The position numbers and the translations under genes were made by a program. The notes under the pieces were generated by a model. The model was not told the origin of the DNA, ran no database searches, and was given only the letters and a program-made list of their open reading frames with translations. Positions 1 to 12,194 of a stretch of 64,000 bases of DNA are shown here, in pieces. The stretch is from Zantedeschia hybrid cultivar (Eukaryota > Streptophyta > Magnoliopsida > Alismatales > Araceae), in contig JARZZO010000016.1 of NCBI GenBank assembly GCA_030544215.1, positions 52,715,501-52,779,500 of the forward strand, given 5' to 3'. Position 1 is the first letter of the stretch. Every line of letters begins with the position of its first letter.

Positions 1-554
1 GGACGAAGTGATAAGAGGATCGGACCTCTTCTTTCTTGGTGGAGTGGAGGCCAGTTCCCTGTGCACTGCTGTCTGGTACCCTGTTAGGGTTTTCTGGACA
101 AGGCAATGCCTCTATTGCCCTGTTTCTTGGTGGACTGGTGGCCGGACTCTTCTCCACAGCTAACCAGTACCCTATTAGGTTTCCCGAACAGGGTGGTACC
201 TGTTCTTGCCACCGGTGCTCTGTCCTAGTGAAGGGGACAGACCGGTCTAGAGTTTTCTGGCCACGAGTCCTTCTCTATTCTTGCAACCGGCTTGAGTGGT
301 GAGGAAGAACAGGCCGGTTCCTCTGTTCTTTCAACCGAGGATCAGCTTCCATCTGCAGAAGATAGGCCGGTGACCTATTCTGGGACTTTGGGACAGGCCA
401 GCCTCCTTATCTGTGGACCGAAGCCTTGTTTGGTAGAGAAGGAGTTGCTGCCCTATTGTTGTAGGGTTTTTCTTCTATTCGACACAGCCTCTCTTGGTGT
501 TGGGAGTCACCTACACCACCGTAATAGTTGTGTGGAGTTGTTGTTTCCTTCCCC
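1..554 (+). other. Copia element 5' leader (LTR outside window)
   Basis: This stretch sits directly upstream of the Copia gag start at 555 and has no convincing coding frame. It contains diverged repeats of a phrase like TACCCTGTTAGG near 78 and 170, and it is TG/CT rich. I find no tRNA-iMet primer site and no match to the 3' LTR at about 19.1-19.5 kb, so the 5' LTR should lie left of the window. I infer a long untranslated leader. It could instead be part of the LTR itself or unrelated sequence. Confidence 0.4.
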
Positions 555-1980
555 ATGGATTCATCAAGAAGTAGTGGTGCTGATTCTTAGGAGGTTAATT
601 CTTATGTGATGTGCCCTACTAGCCTTCCATCTATAAAGTATCATCTTCTTGCCCTGCAGATGACTATAGTGAAGTCGACAGAGACCAATTATCGTTTCTG
701 CCTCTCTGGTCTGTCTCTGTCTGGATTTTCCTTGGAGGACAAGAAAAGACAGGTTACATTGATGGTAGAGTCAAAGAACTAGCACATAATGACCCTACCT
801 ATGCCAAATGGGAGTTAGAGAATTATCTTGTTATGGGATTGATCCACAACTCCGTTAGTCCAGAGATCCAACAGTTGATTATGATGAAGAGGACAGCAAA
901 GAAGATGTGGGACATCATGAATCTGATGTATGGGCAAAGACGGGATGTCTCTCGCACATACGAGTTGACCACTTATATACAGGATCTGAAACAGGATAGT
1001 GGTGGCATTACTACTTACTTTGGATTGTTGAAAAGTAAGTGAGAAGAATTGCATTACTACTCTACTTATAGTTGGGCCTGTACAGAAGATCAGAAGACTT
1101 ATCTACAGCATGTGGTCATCATTGCATATGGCACCCGTGCTACTGTGGTGGGTAAAAGTTCTCTGAGTCTCAATGATGACTTGTCTCTGTCCTCTGTACT
1201 TCATGATCCTATCCTACCCATTAACCTTTTATTTGTTAGCAGCTTGACTAAATCTCTTCAATGTTCAGTAACATTCTTTCCTACCCATTGTGTTTTTTAG
1301 GACCTGAAACATAAGCAGACGATTAGGATTGATCATGAAGTAGGAGGTCTATATCATTTTGAACATGGTGGTAGAGCTGCATTCCAGTCAAGCATTAATG
1401 GTGACATGAAACCAAAAACTTACAACAATCCATTTGTGGCACAGTCAATTAGGGCATTTGTCTTTTAGGTCATTACAAGTCTTGCTTCTTTATTTGTTCA
1501 AGTCAATAAAAGTTGATACACTTCAATGTCAAGTGTGTCAACTAGCCAAATATTGTAGAACCAATTTTTAGATTTCCATGAATAAGAGCACACTTCTTTC
1601 AACTTGTTCATTTTAATGTATGGGGTCCATCTCATGTTCCTTCTGTGGATGGTCATCGCTACTTCATTAGTTCTATTAACGACTTATCATATATTGTTGT
1701 TAGATATATCTTATGAAATCTTGCGAAAAAGTACCTCGAAGCATTAAAATATTATGCAAAATGATTAAAAATCAGTTTAAACAGCGTGTCAAGATGTTTA
1801 GATCTGACAATGTAAGGGAGCACTTTGAGAGGACCCTCAAGGCCTCAACATCTTTATGGAAAATGAAAGAATCATTCATGAATCTTCATACACCTATTCA
1901 CCTCAAAGAATGGGATGGCAAAAAGAAAAAACAGACATTTACTTAAGACCTCTCAAGCTCTTCTCTTTCAGCGTCAATCA
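555..1980 (+). pseudogene. Copia gag-pol, part 1: gag, GAG-pre-integrase, integrase
   Basis: The reading starts at ATG 555 (MDSSRSSGADS) and hits TAG at 588. After a frameshift near 655 it continues as a Copia gag (UBN2-like, with VKELAHNDPTYAKWELENYL) to a TGA at 1040. About position 1115 the text jumps into the protease C-terminal part (VVGKSSLSLNDDLSLSSVL), so the gag zinc knuckle and the protease active-site segment are missing. The GAG-pre-integrase zinc finger is visible (WHSQLGH at 1437, CQVC at about 1531). The integrase begins near 1610. The first catalytic Asp is Asn (VHFNVWGPS), the second Asp is kept (FRSDNVRE), and the final Glu is Lys (MAKRKNRHL). The element is dead. The reading stops at 1980, where another element is inserted, and resumes at about 5938. 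Confidence 0.85.
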
Positions 1981-2100
1981 TAGTTGTCAAGGTGGTAAGG
2001 CGACCAAGGCGTGCTTGTGGTTCTGGACAGCCTAAGCGCTTAGGCGTCTGCCTAGGCGTCGCCTAGACGTCAACTTCATAATATAATATTTTAATGTAGT

Positions 2101-2149
<49 letters not shown>

Positions 2150-2171
2150 CATGTAAGTATACGTAATACAC

Positions 2172-2235
<64 letters not shown>

Positions 2236-2453
2236 TTAGATATATATGTATTATATATATATATACATTTAGATTTACACACACATATATATACATACAT
2301 ACATATAAATGTATGTATGTAATATGTGTATATGTCTAAATGTATAATATATACATACATATATATACATACATACATATATATGCATGTATAAATGTAT
2401 GTATGTAATATGTGTATATGTCTAAATGTATAATATATACATACATATATATA

Positions 2454-2542
<89 letters not shown>

Positions 2543-2572
2543 ATAGATATACATATATGTATATATACAAAC
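2101..2572. repeat. TA/TG microsatellite block
   Basis: Three long pure (TA)n tracts (about 2101-2144, 2174-2232, 2464-2523) are joined by ATACATACAT and GTATATGTCTAAATG phrases and end in a (TG)n tract at about 2525-2541. The phrase TAAATGTATGTATGTAATATGTG occurs twice, about 90 bp apart (near 2305 and 2393). All reading frames here are low-complexity artefacts. Confidence 0.95.
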
Positions 2573-2668
2573 TACAAAGAGAGAGGGGCAAGGACCTTGG
2601 GTTTCAGCAATGTGGGCGCCTTAGCGGGTGCCTTGGGCACCTTTTCACCTGTTGGAAAGGCGGCCCAG

Positions 2669-5600
2669 TGTAACACCCCATAAAAATTCGGGGGTATATG
2701 TAAATCCCTAAAAAGTATAAACACAATTAGTAAAAGTTTAAGATTTTAGTGTCAAAGATAATCTTTATAGGATCTTAAATGAAATTATACAAGGTCCAAA
2801 AGCTATATTTAAAATAGTGAAAAAGACTCATTATCGATTATTTATGAAAGAACTGAGGACATATACACAATTAATAAAAGTTCAGGGACTTAAATGTAAA
2901 AGAGTCTATTTAAATTTTAATAAGTTATTGGGCCTAAATGGACCCTATTTAAGAAGCTTAATGGACCCTTAATTCCAATTATAGGCCCTAGTGGGCCACA
3001 TTTAAAAAGGCCTATTGGGCCACTTGGGGGCTGAACCAGGGCCCATTGGGCCTGGTTTTAAATGGGCAGCAGTGGCCCATATAGGGCCACCGCCCCCATT
3101 AAGGGGGGGCTGCCCCCTCTCCACCGCCTCTTCCCTTCTATAAATAGAAGGGGAGAGGGGCGGCAGCAAGGAAGGAGAGGGAGAGAGAAAGGGAGAGAGA
3201 GAGAGAGGAGGAGAAGGAAGGGGTGTCCAGCGGCGGTTCAAAGGTGCTCCGGCGGCGGTCGGCGGCGGTCTTCAATTAAAGGTAGGATGATACTCCCTAT
3301 TAGATGTTTCCTTTATTGTAACTTGTTAAGAAACTTAGTTTTGGTAGATTATCTAGTTAAATAAATAGATAATGATAAAAAATAAATATTTCTTGTGATT
3401 ATTAATTTCAGAAATTAACAGGAATTAAATATTAAATATTTCTTGTAAATATTAATTTCAAAAAAAATAAGAATAATAATTTGATAAATAATAATATATA
3501 ATGTTATTTGTGGTTAATAATTTTGAAAATTAAAATAATTATTTAATGTTATTGGTAATTATTAATTCTGAAAATAAATATTATCATTTAATGTTATTTG
3601 TGATTATTAATTCTGAAAGTGAATAAGAATAAATCGAAAAAAAATATAGAGAGAAAATTTTATAATAAAGTTTTAGCTGCAATAAATAGGTACATGATTA
3701 TTTGTTTGGTAACAATTTACTTATTATTGTGTGAATAATCAATAATACATACATGGATTGTATTATAGAAATTGAGATACATTAAGTTATGAAAAATAAG
3801 GAAGCATGCATTATTTGTAAACAGTCATGTTAAGGATATTTGGTTTTCTTTCTGATAATTTATATGACGGGATAATTAAAAGGAAAGGATTTTGTAAAGA
3901 CCCTATAATGCATGAAGATTATTATGGCCCCAAGAAAATAGGGATGGTTGAATTATGATTCAAATGATATATTAGTAAACACACATCATGTATGATTAAG
4001 GTCATGTTTACGTTGAATGTTTAAATGGAAGTGGCATGTGTGAAGGACCTTGTTGAATTTTAATGTTAGATAAAAAGGGTTATGATTCACAAGAAATTGA
4101 CTTGCATCTCTCTGCGTATATATGAATGTTTGTGTGTTGTTATAATGGTTGTTTGGCTTTCCGCATGTTTTCTAAATGTTTTTCGTGATGGTTTATTAAT
4201 GATGCATGTTACTGGATTATAAAAGTAGAATGAAAGAATTAGCTTGTAAAGATTTTATGATACATGATGGTTTGACGACCCCAAAGAAGGGGAGACAATG
4301 GGGATGCACACTCTAGTGCATTTCCTAAGAAAGAAGAAATCTATGAAGGAAGACGAGAAGGCTAGAAAGCCTTCCATAACGTTGTCCCTTTTTGTGTTAA
4401 TAATAAACATTGACTCCATAATGATCCCTGAAGAAAAGAATTGAGTTGTGATCTAAAGTATATTGTACCATGGACTCACTCATATGTATATATGTACATA
4501 CATATATTCTGTGTAATGACTTCATGGCTATGATGACTCCGACGACAAGGAACAAAGATCATAAAAAAAAACGAGGCATGGAAGCCTCCATAATGATGGA
4601 AATGAAATACAATTACGATGTTAAATGTGAAACTGAGTTATGGAATGAGTTTTACGACCGAAGGTTTCTCCGCAGATTTGATTTGTGTAAAAGAAAAGGA
4701 AAGTGGTGACATCATGGCTAGTGGGACGATGGCACGCCTCCCAGGGATAAGGTGGCGGTGGAAAGCTCACTAACGATATGTGGCGCCGAGGCACGGAGCA
4801 TCCCACTGTGGAGACAGTCCTGAGTTTTAGGGTCGGGACCTCGGTTGGGCAAAAGATGGAGTTCTTTCTTGAGTGCACTCATAGGCTGGGGTATGGACAC
4901 TGTAGTGAGGAAGTATGGGTACACTACAGACCCGGCTTCGCCCTGGTTCCAGCCTCCTCAGTAGGTATCCGGAGGTCTACTAGGCTAGGTAGGCTGAAGA
5001 GTGATAGGTGCGTAGGAGGAACGACTTACTCACTGTACGACTGTTAGTTCATGGTTATCCATGTCACTTCTAATGGAAAGATGAGTCGCTCTATGAACTT
5101 ACGAATTATAAACGATTAAGGGATTTTATGACTGATTGAGAAATTCAGATGAACGAATGATGAAAGAGCGACTCAATCTTTAGATATTGTGTGAATATTG
5201 AACAAGAGACACTTTTATAGCCTATACTATTATAAAGTATCATTAGAAGAAGAAACATGTGAAAAATGTAGCAAATGAAAAATTGTTAATTGTTTTGATA
5301 TCGAGTTCACGATGTTTCACGACATATGCATTCCTTGCATTACTTCATTATGGGTCATGCAATTAGAAGTGCATTTAGAAGCATACTACTAAGAAAGATT
5401 TCAAGAATAATGATAAAAGAAAGAAGCCTGTCAATTGTTACAAATCAATTTATCTTGACTATTGTTCATGATTTCTATCGAGAAACCAATTGACCATTAA
5501 AATATAAAACGAGAAAGTAATCAACAAAATGAATAAAGAAATATGATTTTAAGAAAAGATATCAGTAAGGATGTAAATGATCTCTACTAAGAACCCAAAT

Positions 5601-5869
5601 TCATGGGTTCTCATAATAGTTATTTAATATAATTTTTCAAAGGCTCGTGGTGAAAGGGAAGAAAAGGAAGATAATTCCAGCGAATAAAGAAGAAAATTTT
5701 CCAGGTATGGCCAGTTTGTATACATATTTGGGATATGTTGTTTGTTTCATTGTATTTCTGCTATATGATGGACATGAATTATTTGTTGTTTCTTTAAAGC
5801 TTCACTTCATATTATTTTGTTTTTGCTCTTGTGCACCTACCGGAGATCCTGAAAAGGTGAGATGTTACA
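2669..5869 (+). mobile_element. Long solo LTR of a Tekay/Del-like Gypsy family
   Basis: The unit begins TGTAACACCCC at 2669 and ends GAGATGTTACA at 5869, a TG...CA unit of about 3.2 kb with inverted end bases. It is flanked by CCCAG (2664-2668) and CCTAG (5870-5874), a 5-bp duplication with one transition. A promoter-like TATAAATA at 3139 is followed by a GA-rich stretch, as in a U3-R-U5 layout. There is no gag-pol inside, only AT-rich sequence with many stops. Long LTRs starting TGTAACACCC are known from plant Tekay/Del chromoviruses, and the length suits that lineage. I infer a solo LTR left by LTR-LTR recombination. Confidence 0.65.
3139..3146 (+). promoter_or_regulatory. TATA box of the solo LTR
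   Basis: TATAAATA lies at the 3' edge of a GC-rich stretch and upstream of a purine (GA)n tract (3168-3220), as expected for an LTR U3/R boundary. The LTR has no attached coding region, so any transcript would read outward into flanking DNA. Confidence 0.5.
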
Positions 5870-5937
5870 CCTAGCGCCTTGCTGCTGGAGAAGCGCCTGG
5901 GCGCCTAAGCGGTCGCTTGACAACAGTGACGTCAGTT

Positions 5938-6941
5938 ACCTAAAAAAAATTTGGGCCGATGTTGTCCTGACCGCTTCTTATGTGATCAACCGCATGCCTT
6001 CTCGAACACTTGACTACATGTCTCCTATTCGGATACTCTATCCTAATCATCCATCATTTGCTCTAGAACCCCGTATCTTTAGTTGTTTGTGCTTTATTCA
6101 TTCTTTGAGTCATGTTTCTACTAAACTTGACCTTCGGACTGTCCGTGACATCTTTTTGGGGTATTCTCCCACTCAAGAAATGGTACAAATGCTTCGACCC
6201 TAAAATAGGGAGAAAGTATGTCCTTAAAGATGTCACCATCTTTAAGTATGAGTCTTATTTTACCCCTGAGTCTCTGGTAAGGGGGAGAATTCTCCTACTT
6301 TTCCTTGTGATTCCTCTCCTGAGTCTACTTCTTTACCTCTTCCCACAGACATGACAGGTGCTACATCTGAATCATCCGAGAAGCCTCCATTGGATGTTCT
6401 TACTTACTCTAGGTATACATGGCACAAGGATAGGCCTCCCACGGATCTACCATCTCCGGAAGATACTAAAATTTCAGTCCAATTTTGGCCTCCTCACCTA
6501 CTGTACCTACTGATTGGGACCTCCCTTTTACTGTTCGGAAAGGGACAAGAGCTTGTACCAAACATCTTATATCTCATTATGTTTCTTACTCTCGTCTCTC
6601 ACTATCCTATTATTCTTTTATGTCTACTATTTTCACCTACCATGTTCCTAACTCATTTGTTGAAGTTGTTAAGGATCCAAAGTGGGTGCAAGCAATGGAA
6701 AAGTCTGGTTTGGATTCAGATAGGTGTACACCATTAAGTATCATTTTGATGGCACTATTCAAAGGTACAAGGCCCGGTTAGTTACAAAGGGTTTCACTCA
6801 AATATATGGTGTTGATTATATAGAGACTTTTGCTCATGTGGCCAAGCTGAAGCCTGTGCGGGTTGTGCTATCCAGTTCTCTTGAGAGCTTTACCAGTTAG
6901 ATGTTAAAAATACTTTTCTCAATGGTGACATGCAGGAAGAG
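5938..6941 (+). pseudogene. Copia gag-pol, part 2: integrase C-terminus and start of RT
   Basis: The text resumes in the integrase (WADVVLTASYVINRMPS at about 5955) and runs through the conserved YFLGYSPTQ-like and KWYKCFDP region (about 6150-6200) and a Ser/Pro-rich linker. It then enters the RT N-terminus (VPNSFVEVVKDPKWVQAMEK at about 6645; RYKARLVTKGFTQIYGVDY at about 6762). Several frame changes and stops are present, and a few residues are lost around 6725. It ends in the RT motif ...NGDMQEE at 6941, where the Gypsy element is inserted. The next Copia codons (VYMQPPPG) occur at 17951, so the interruption can be placed exactly. Confidence 0.85.
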
Positions 6942-7394
6942 TGGAGGGGACACCAAACAGCAGACGAGCAGGCGTCGAGCACGTACTACGCAGGCGTCTT
7001 TGTGGTTTGACGACGAGCTCCATATCTAAGATCGAGTCTAATCTTTATTATGTATTTTCTTTTTCAGTCTAGCCTTTAGTGTGATCCTAAGGGCTTTTCT
7101 GTCATTTTTGCCCTTAGGACATGTTTGGTATTTTCCTCTTGAATATGGTCTTTTCTTGTCTTGACAAAGAGATACCCTTCCTGTATAAAGGGGTCATCTC
7201 TTCCCTTGAGAGGGTGGTAGATTGAATGAGAATTTCTTATGTTGTGTTGTTCCCTCTTCTAGAGTGAGGATGAGAGCCCTTCCATCCAAGAAGGTCGCCT
7301 AAAAGGGGTTCCAGCAAGAGGCCGTGGGCGTGAGGCCCGTGTTATCGCCGCCAACTCCACGTCGATCTGTCGTCGTGCGTCCCATTCCGCATTA
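6942..7394 (+). repeat. 5' LTR of the Gypsy element
   Basis: It starts TGGAGGGGACACC and ends CCGCATTA, where the 3' LTR has CCGCATCA. It carries the promoter-like TATAAAG at 7184-7190 and the shared phrase CTTGACAAAGAGATA. It aligns end to end with 17496-17945. Confidence 0.93.
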
Positions 7395-7397
7395 AAT

Positions 7398-7409
7398 TGG
7401 TATCAGAGT
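7398..7409 (+). other. Primer binding site, initiator tRNA-Met
   Basis: TGGTATCAGAG lies 3 bases after the 5' LTR end and is the usual plant complement to the 3' end of initiator tRNA-Met. It fixes the LTR boundary and the element's orientation. Confidence 0.9.
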
Positions 7410-9478
7410 AGGCCTTAAGGACGTCCTCACGGCCTCAGGATCCTCGACTCCACACATTGCCACCGTCGCACCTCATCTCGGCTCATCACCCTACTACCGC
7501 AGTTGCTGGCGACGTAAGATCTCAAGCCGTCACCAACAGCCGCGGACATCACCCCAAACGTATGTGCAATGGTTGCGGCCCACCTCTACCTTCCTATCTT
7601 CCCTCCCACACCGTTGGAGACCAAAGAGCCAAGCCAGCACCCTATCAACCTCGACAACTTCGTCGTCTGCTTCATCGTCACCATGGATGGCAGTATCAGT
7701 ACCGGTGTCGGTGGGAGTAGGAAACAACTAACCCCACACCAGCGGCCACCTCCAAACATCTGCCAACGTCGAGAGGCGATGACTTTGTCGTCTGCTTCAT
7801 TGTTACCCTCCCCCTCTCCGCAGTGGGAACCAGCTAACCCCACACCAGCAGCCACCTCCAGACATCCGCCAATGTCGGGAGGCCCTACGGTGGCCCGTTC
7901 AGCACCGCCGATCTACCAGGGCAGACGGCATTGGTGACAGCCGCCTCCATGTCCCGGGTTTCTAGCTTGAGGACCACTCCCAACGCGTGCGCCAACATCC
8001 ACGACCAACCGTGGCACCCAGCTGCTGCCTGGGAACCCCCTAACCAGTCCACCACCTTTTCTCTCTCCTCAACCCCTCTCTTCCACTCCCACTCCTCTAT
8101 CGTCCTCCTCGACTCTGCACCGCTCCTCCCGGTAGCACTCCAACGACGGCGGCATCAACACGACCCTAGCCAAGTAAGGAGCCCGAGGACACCGCCGACC
8201 TACGCGAGCACGAACCGGCCGAGCCCTGCCCGTTTGTGGGCCACACCACTGGCTATCTTTCCCCACTCCAACGCCACCGGCCCACTGTCTGGCAGTCCTC
8301 GCACCGTTTGCTCGCGCCGCCTGGCTCCCTGCCAACCAAGATCCCAAACGCTGCCCTCGACGTCCGTACTTCCCCTTCGAGCCACCTACTGTTGTTGTTG
8401 ATGTTGCTACCTGTGCGAGGAAGAAGGCACAGCGACATCGTCGCCCGTGCCATTCGCACACCCGCCACATACCCCCAACAGGCCCCTTGGTGCGGTCCAC
8501 AAAGACAAGCAGCCAATCCCCGCGAACCCGGCATAGGGAGCCCCATCCTGAGTACCCAATAGAGACGGGCTCTTCTTCTGTCACACGTCAAGTCTACTGC
8601 CACCCAACACCTAGGCCCTTGCATGCACGTCATGTACCCTCCACCCGTCACACCAAATTCCAGGACCTACTACTTAGAAGAACTCCCACACGCCAAATCT
8701 ACTACATAAGGCGCCTGCATGTATAAGAAATCGTGGCAGGCTTTCTGCAGGCAAAGGAGATCTTGGCGGGATTCTGTACGCTTAGGACATCTTGACAGGA
8801 GCTTTTGAGGAGATTTGATGTGGTCATCATTGGGGCATGCTTTTCTTTTTTTTAAGAGATCGTGTGAGATCCTTTGGATAGAATATCTACCCTGCGTGGA
8901 GATGTGTGTATGATTTGTCCTACATGGGGAATAGATCCGGGCTAATTTGTAATTAATTAATCCCCTCCTACGTGAGGTGAAAGGCGAGTGTACACAGGTA
9001 CCGAAGCGACACGGCCACTACATAGGTGCCCCGCGCATCCTCGCTCGTCCTCGTCTTCGGTCGGAGTCGGTCTTGCAGGTTGGCTAGGTAAGTGCTGAAT
9101 TCCGCTCCAATATTATTTGTTCACTTAGTATTCACACCAATTGCATAGCGCCGGAGTAAGAGAGCGTTCCACCACACTTGAGTGATTTATTGTTGTGGCG
9201 GTGAGAGAGTGACTGCAAAACCCAACGCTCCAATTAGCGCGAGGTCGGAACACCAAGTGTAGACTAGCCTTACCTCTGTCAATAGCTCTACAGCTGCCTC
9301 GATTCGTCCCACACACTTAGTGGGCTGACACCGCGGGTGCTCAACACCCTTGCACCACTACGAGTTCCCGTCTTAAGCTCCCTGCTCACTGAGTGAGGAC
9401 GTCAATCTTGTCATCTAATTTGCTTGCTACGTCCTAGAGTCTAGGATCCCCACACCTTGCAAACCCATCGGGACTTGC
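7410..9478 (+). other. Long untranslated leader of the Gypsy element
   Basis: About 2.1 kb lies between the primer site and gag. It is C-rich and open in several frames on both strands, but none of the products resembles a known protein and codon use is biased only by composition. It contains an imperfect duplication (CCCACACCAGC and the following 40 bases near 7731 and again near 7837; GTCGTCTGCTTCAT near 7664 and 7788). I regard the reading frames at 7457-8726 as chance. Confidence 0.6.
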
Positions 9479-12061
9479 ATGTCAGCCCATAGAAATCATT
9501 CATCCCGTCCCGCATCTTATCACAATCCCATCATGGACCCTGCACTTGTAGACACCATAAAGACCCTATTGGGCAAATCTTTGCAAGACATAACCGATCA
9601 ATTTGGGCGACTGACCCAACATGCGGACGAGAGGCTCACTGCCTTGGGAGAGTCTATGAGAGTCATAGTGGGAAGAGTGAATAACTTAGAGAATCCTCTA
9701 GATAGACCCTAAGAGGCAGAGGAACGTGCAGGAATGCGTGACCATCCAGAGAACCTTCAAAGAGAGCCGATTAGGGCCCCCAATCCACCCGAAGGCCAAG
9801 GGGATATTCTCGACCATGAGCCCAATCGCGCACCTCCAGAGAGAGCGCCGCGAAGGAGGGTCGAGTTTGACGATGGGTTAGCCCAGGAATAATATCCCGA
9901 CCTACTTCGGGATCGAATGGGCGTTCACGGTCGCAGACAAGATCGTGCGCCACGCGAGAGAGTTCCCCGAGGCTATGGCGAGTATGATGAATACAACTCA
10001 TTCCCCGACGCACCACGAGTACGAGGGGAGGCCTACGGCTGTGTTAGGGAACGTGCAACCTTTGCGACAGGCCCACGTTATTATTTTGATGGACATGAAC
10101 GGGTTCCCGACCCTTACAAGGCTCGAGGAGATGTGCCCCGCCGTAAGCATGATCCCGAGCGCTTTGAGAGGGTTCCGCATCGGTATTGGGGTGAGAGAGA
10201 CGAGTATGATATCCCCTACCCACCACGGGTTAAGAATGCCTATGAGCACAGCCAACAGTGCATACCATTTGAGAGATGGTCTAAGGATTACCCCAACATT
10301 GATGATCACATCCTCCAAAGCGTGAGGGTTGATGCCGCTACTTTTGATGGTACCCTAAACCCTAAGGCCTATCTTGACTGGGAGGCGGGGATGAGCCAGT
10401 ATTTTACCTAGTATGCCATGAGTGAAGAGAGGAAGGTGAACCTTGTCTCTATATGGCTTGTGGGTCGAGCCAAAACCTATTGGCTTAATGTTGAGCATCT
10501 TCGTGCTGCCAGGCGGCTGAGACCTATCTCCACATGGAAGGAAATGAGAGAAAAACTGCGGGAGAAATACGTGCCTCCATCTTATGAGCAGCGCCTCCTA
10601 GACCAATGGCAGAGGATGACCCAAGATGGCCGGAGGGTGTCTGAGTACATCGTCGAATTTGATGACTATTGCCTTAGGTGTGGTGTTAGCGAAGATAGTA
10701 GGGTCACCTTATCGAGGTTTCGGACAGGGTTGCATGAGAGCATCCAACGCGAGCTATTCCTACGTGAGGTGATCACACTAGAACAGGCCTATCAGATAGC
10801 CTTAGATGTGGAACAGTTTCAGAAGCCCACTAGGCCTCCCATTCTCCGGCAACGTGACTCCCGAGGTGTGACAAATCGCCCCATGCACTTCCCCGAACGG
10901 TCCAGAACTATTCCCATCACTTCTACGAGGGTCCTTACTGCCACCACCCAAAGCCCTACCTCACCCCTACCTCCAACCACCCCGGCTCAGGCTTCCACCA
11001 TTCCTCGGGCTGAGAGGAGAGACAACAGAGGGACAGGATTAGCTAGTAGGGATAGCCAATAGGCAGGAAGCTCTCGTAATCACTACTTTTGGTGTCATGG
11101 GGTCGGCCACTACGCTAGTCAGTGTCCCACCAGGGCCCTCCTAATTGAACCCTCCACTCAGGAAGAGGAGGAAAACTACATACCTGACCCATCCTTAGCT
11201 GAGGAATTTAAGGAGAATGGTACCACCTTACGGTGCGTGCAAAGGGGGTACACCAGAGTCGAGAACATTATAGATTCACCCGAGGGCACTAGGCTTGGTG
11301 TGGTGAGATGCATTCTCACGCAAACTAAAGAAGATGATTGGCGTCGAACCTCCATCTTCCACACCTACACCAGAATAGCCGACCAACCATGCAAGATCAT
11401 AATTGACAGTGGAAGTTGCATCAATGCAATCTCCACTAATTGTGTCTCCTGTCTGGGGCTAGATCCTGAGACTCACCCTAAGCCATACCAAGTCTCGTGG
11501 ATTAATGCCTCATCCTTACCCATCAGGACTCGCTGCCTGGTACCCCTTGAGTTCCAATCCTATCAGAAAATGATTTAGTGTGACGTCCTCTTTATAGAGG
11601 TAGGAAGCATCATCTTAGGTAGACCATGGATTTATGATGAGGATGCTACCCTACTTAGCAAAACCAACATATGTGTCTTCAAGTACAATGGTAGGAAGAT
11701 TCTCTTACATCCCTCCCCACCTAAGACCCTCACCAAAGAAGAGGTCTCATCTCGTGAAAAGTCACCTACCACATCCTCACCTTCACCCAGTCCCTCCCCA
11801 CTCGGTCCTTCCCCATCCAACACACCTAACCAAGAACTGGCCTTAAAGTCAAGAGCGAGGGTGTCTCTTCACATGATCAAGGCAAGTGCATTCGAAGGCG
11901 AGGTTGCCGAGGGAGCCCCAGTTTGGGCTGTCTTGATGAGTGAGCCATCTGAGAGATAGCCCATTCCACAGGTTGAGGAAGTGAAAGCCATCTTGGACAA
12001 GTATCACGATGTATTTCCCGAGGATCTTCCGAATCAACTATCGCCTATGCATGACATATAA
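9479..12061 (+). pseudogene. Gypsy gag-protease, decayed by in-frame stops
   Basis: One frame runs from ATG 9479 to about 12061 with stops at 9710, 9890, 10409, 11060, 11576, 11957 and 12059 and no detectable frameshift. Most stops fit CAA/CAG or TGG changed to TAA/TAG. The gag core is clear at 10320-10830 (TFDGTLNPKAYLDWEAGM, then WKEMREKLREKYVPPSY and VSEYIVEFDDYCLRCG). The zinc knuckle at about 11082-11130 reads YFWCHGVGHYASQC, so its first Cys is Tyr. The protease active site DSG is at 11405 and the later ILGRPW at about 11614. A Pro/Ser-rich linker follows, then KYHDVFPEDLP leading into RT. An intact element would make one gag-pol product in virus-like particles; this copy cannot. Confidence 0.88.
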
Positions 12062-12194
12062 CACGCCATTGATTCGTCCCAAGGTCCACCTTACCCAACT
12101 CGCCTCTCTATCGCTTAAATCCCATCGAGCATGCAGAATTATTGAGGCCGGTCAAGGAGCTCATGGGAAGGGCTTTTTAAGAATCAGCACCAGC

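Larger units (their letters stand above)
1981..5929. mobile_element. AGGCG-rich TIR DNA element (non-autonomous), carrying a nested LTR
   Basis: The Copia integrase text stops at 1980 and resumes at about 5938, which defines the insertion. The ends mirror each other: TTGTCAAGG at 1984 and CTTGACAA at 5916-5923, each followed inward by GGCG/CGCC-rich sequence (GCCTAAGCGCTTAGGCG on the left, GCGCCTAAGCGG on the right). A 9-bp imperfect direct repeat flanks it (CGTCAATCA at 1972-1980, CGTCAGTTA at 5930-5938), as expected of a diverged target duplication of MULE size. Without the inner LTR the element is about 750 bp and mostly TA microsatellite. No transposase is seen. A hAT assignment (8-bp duplication) is also possible. 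Confidence 0.65.

Noticed and set aside
2032..2683. Long Tyr/Ile repeat frames on both strands
   Set aside because: They are translations of (TA)n and (TG)n microsatellites with no coding signal.
7457..8726. Many overlapping frames of 60-170 residues
   Set aside because: They are open on both strands because of C-rich composition in the Gypsy leader, none resembles a protein, and they sit between primer site and gag.
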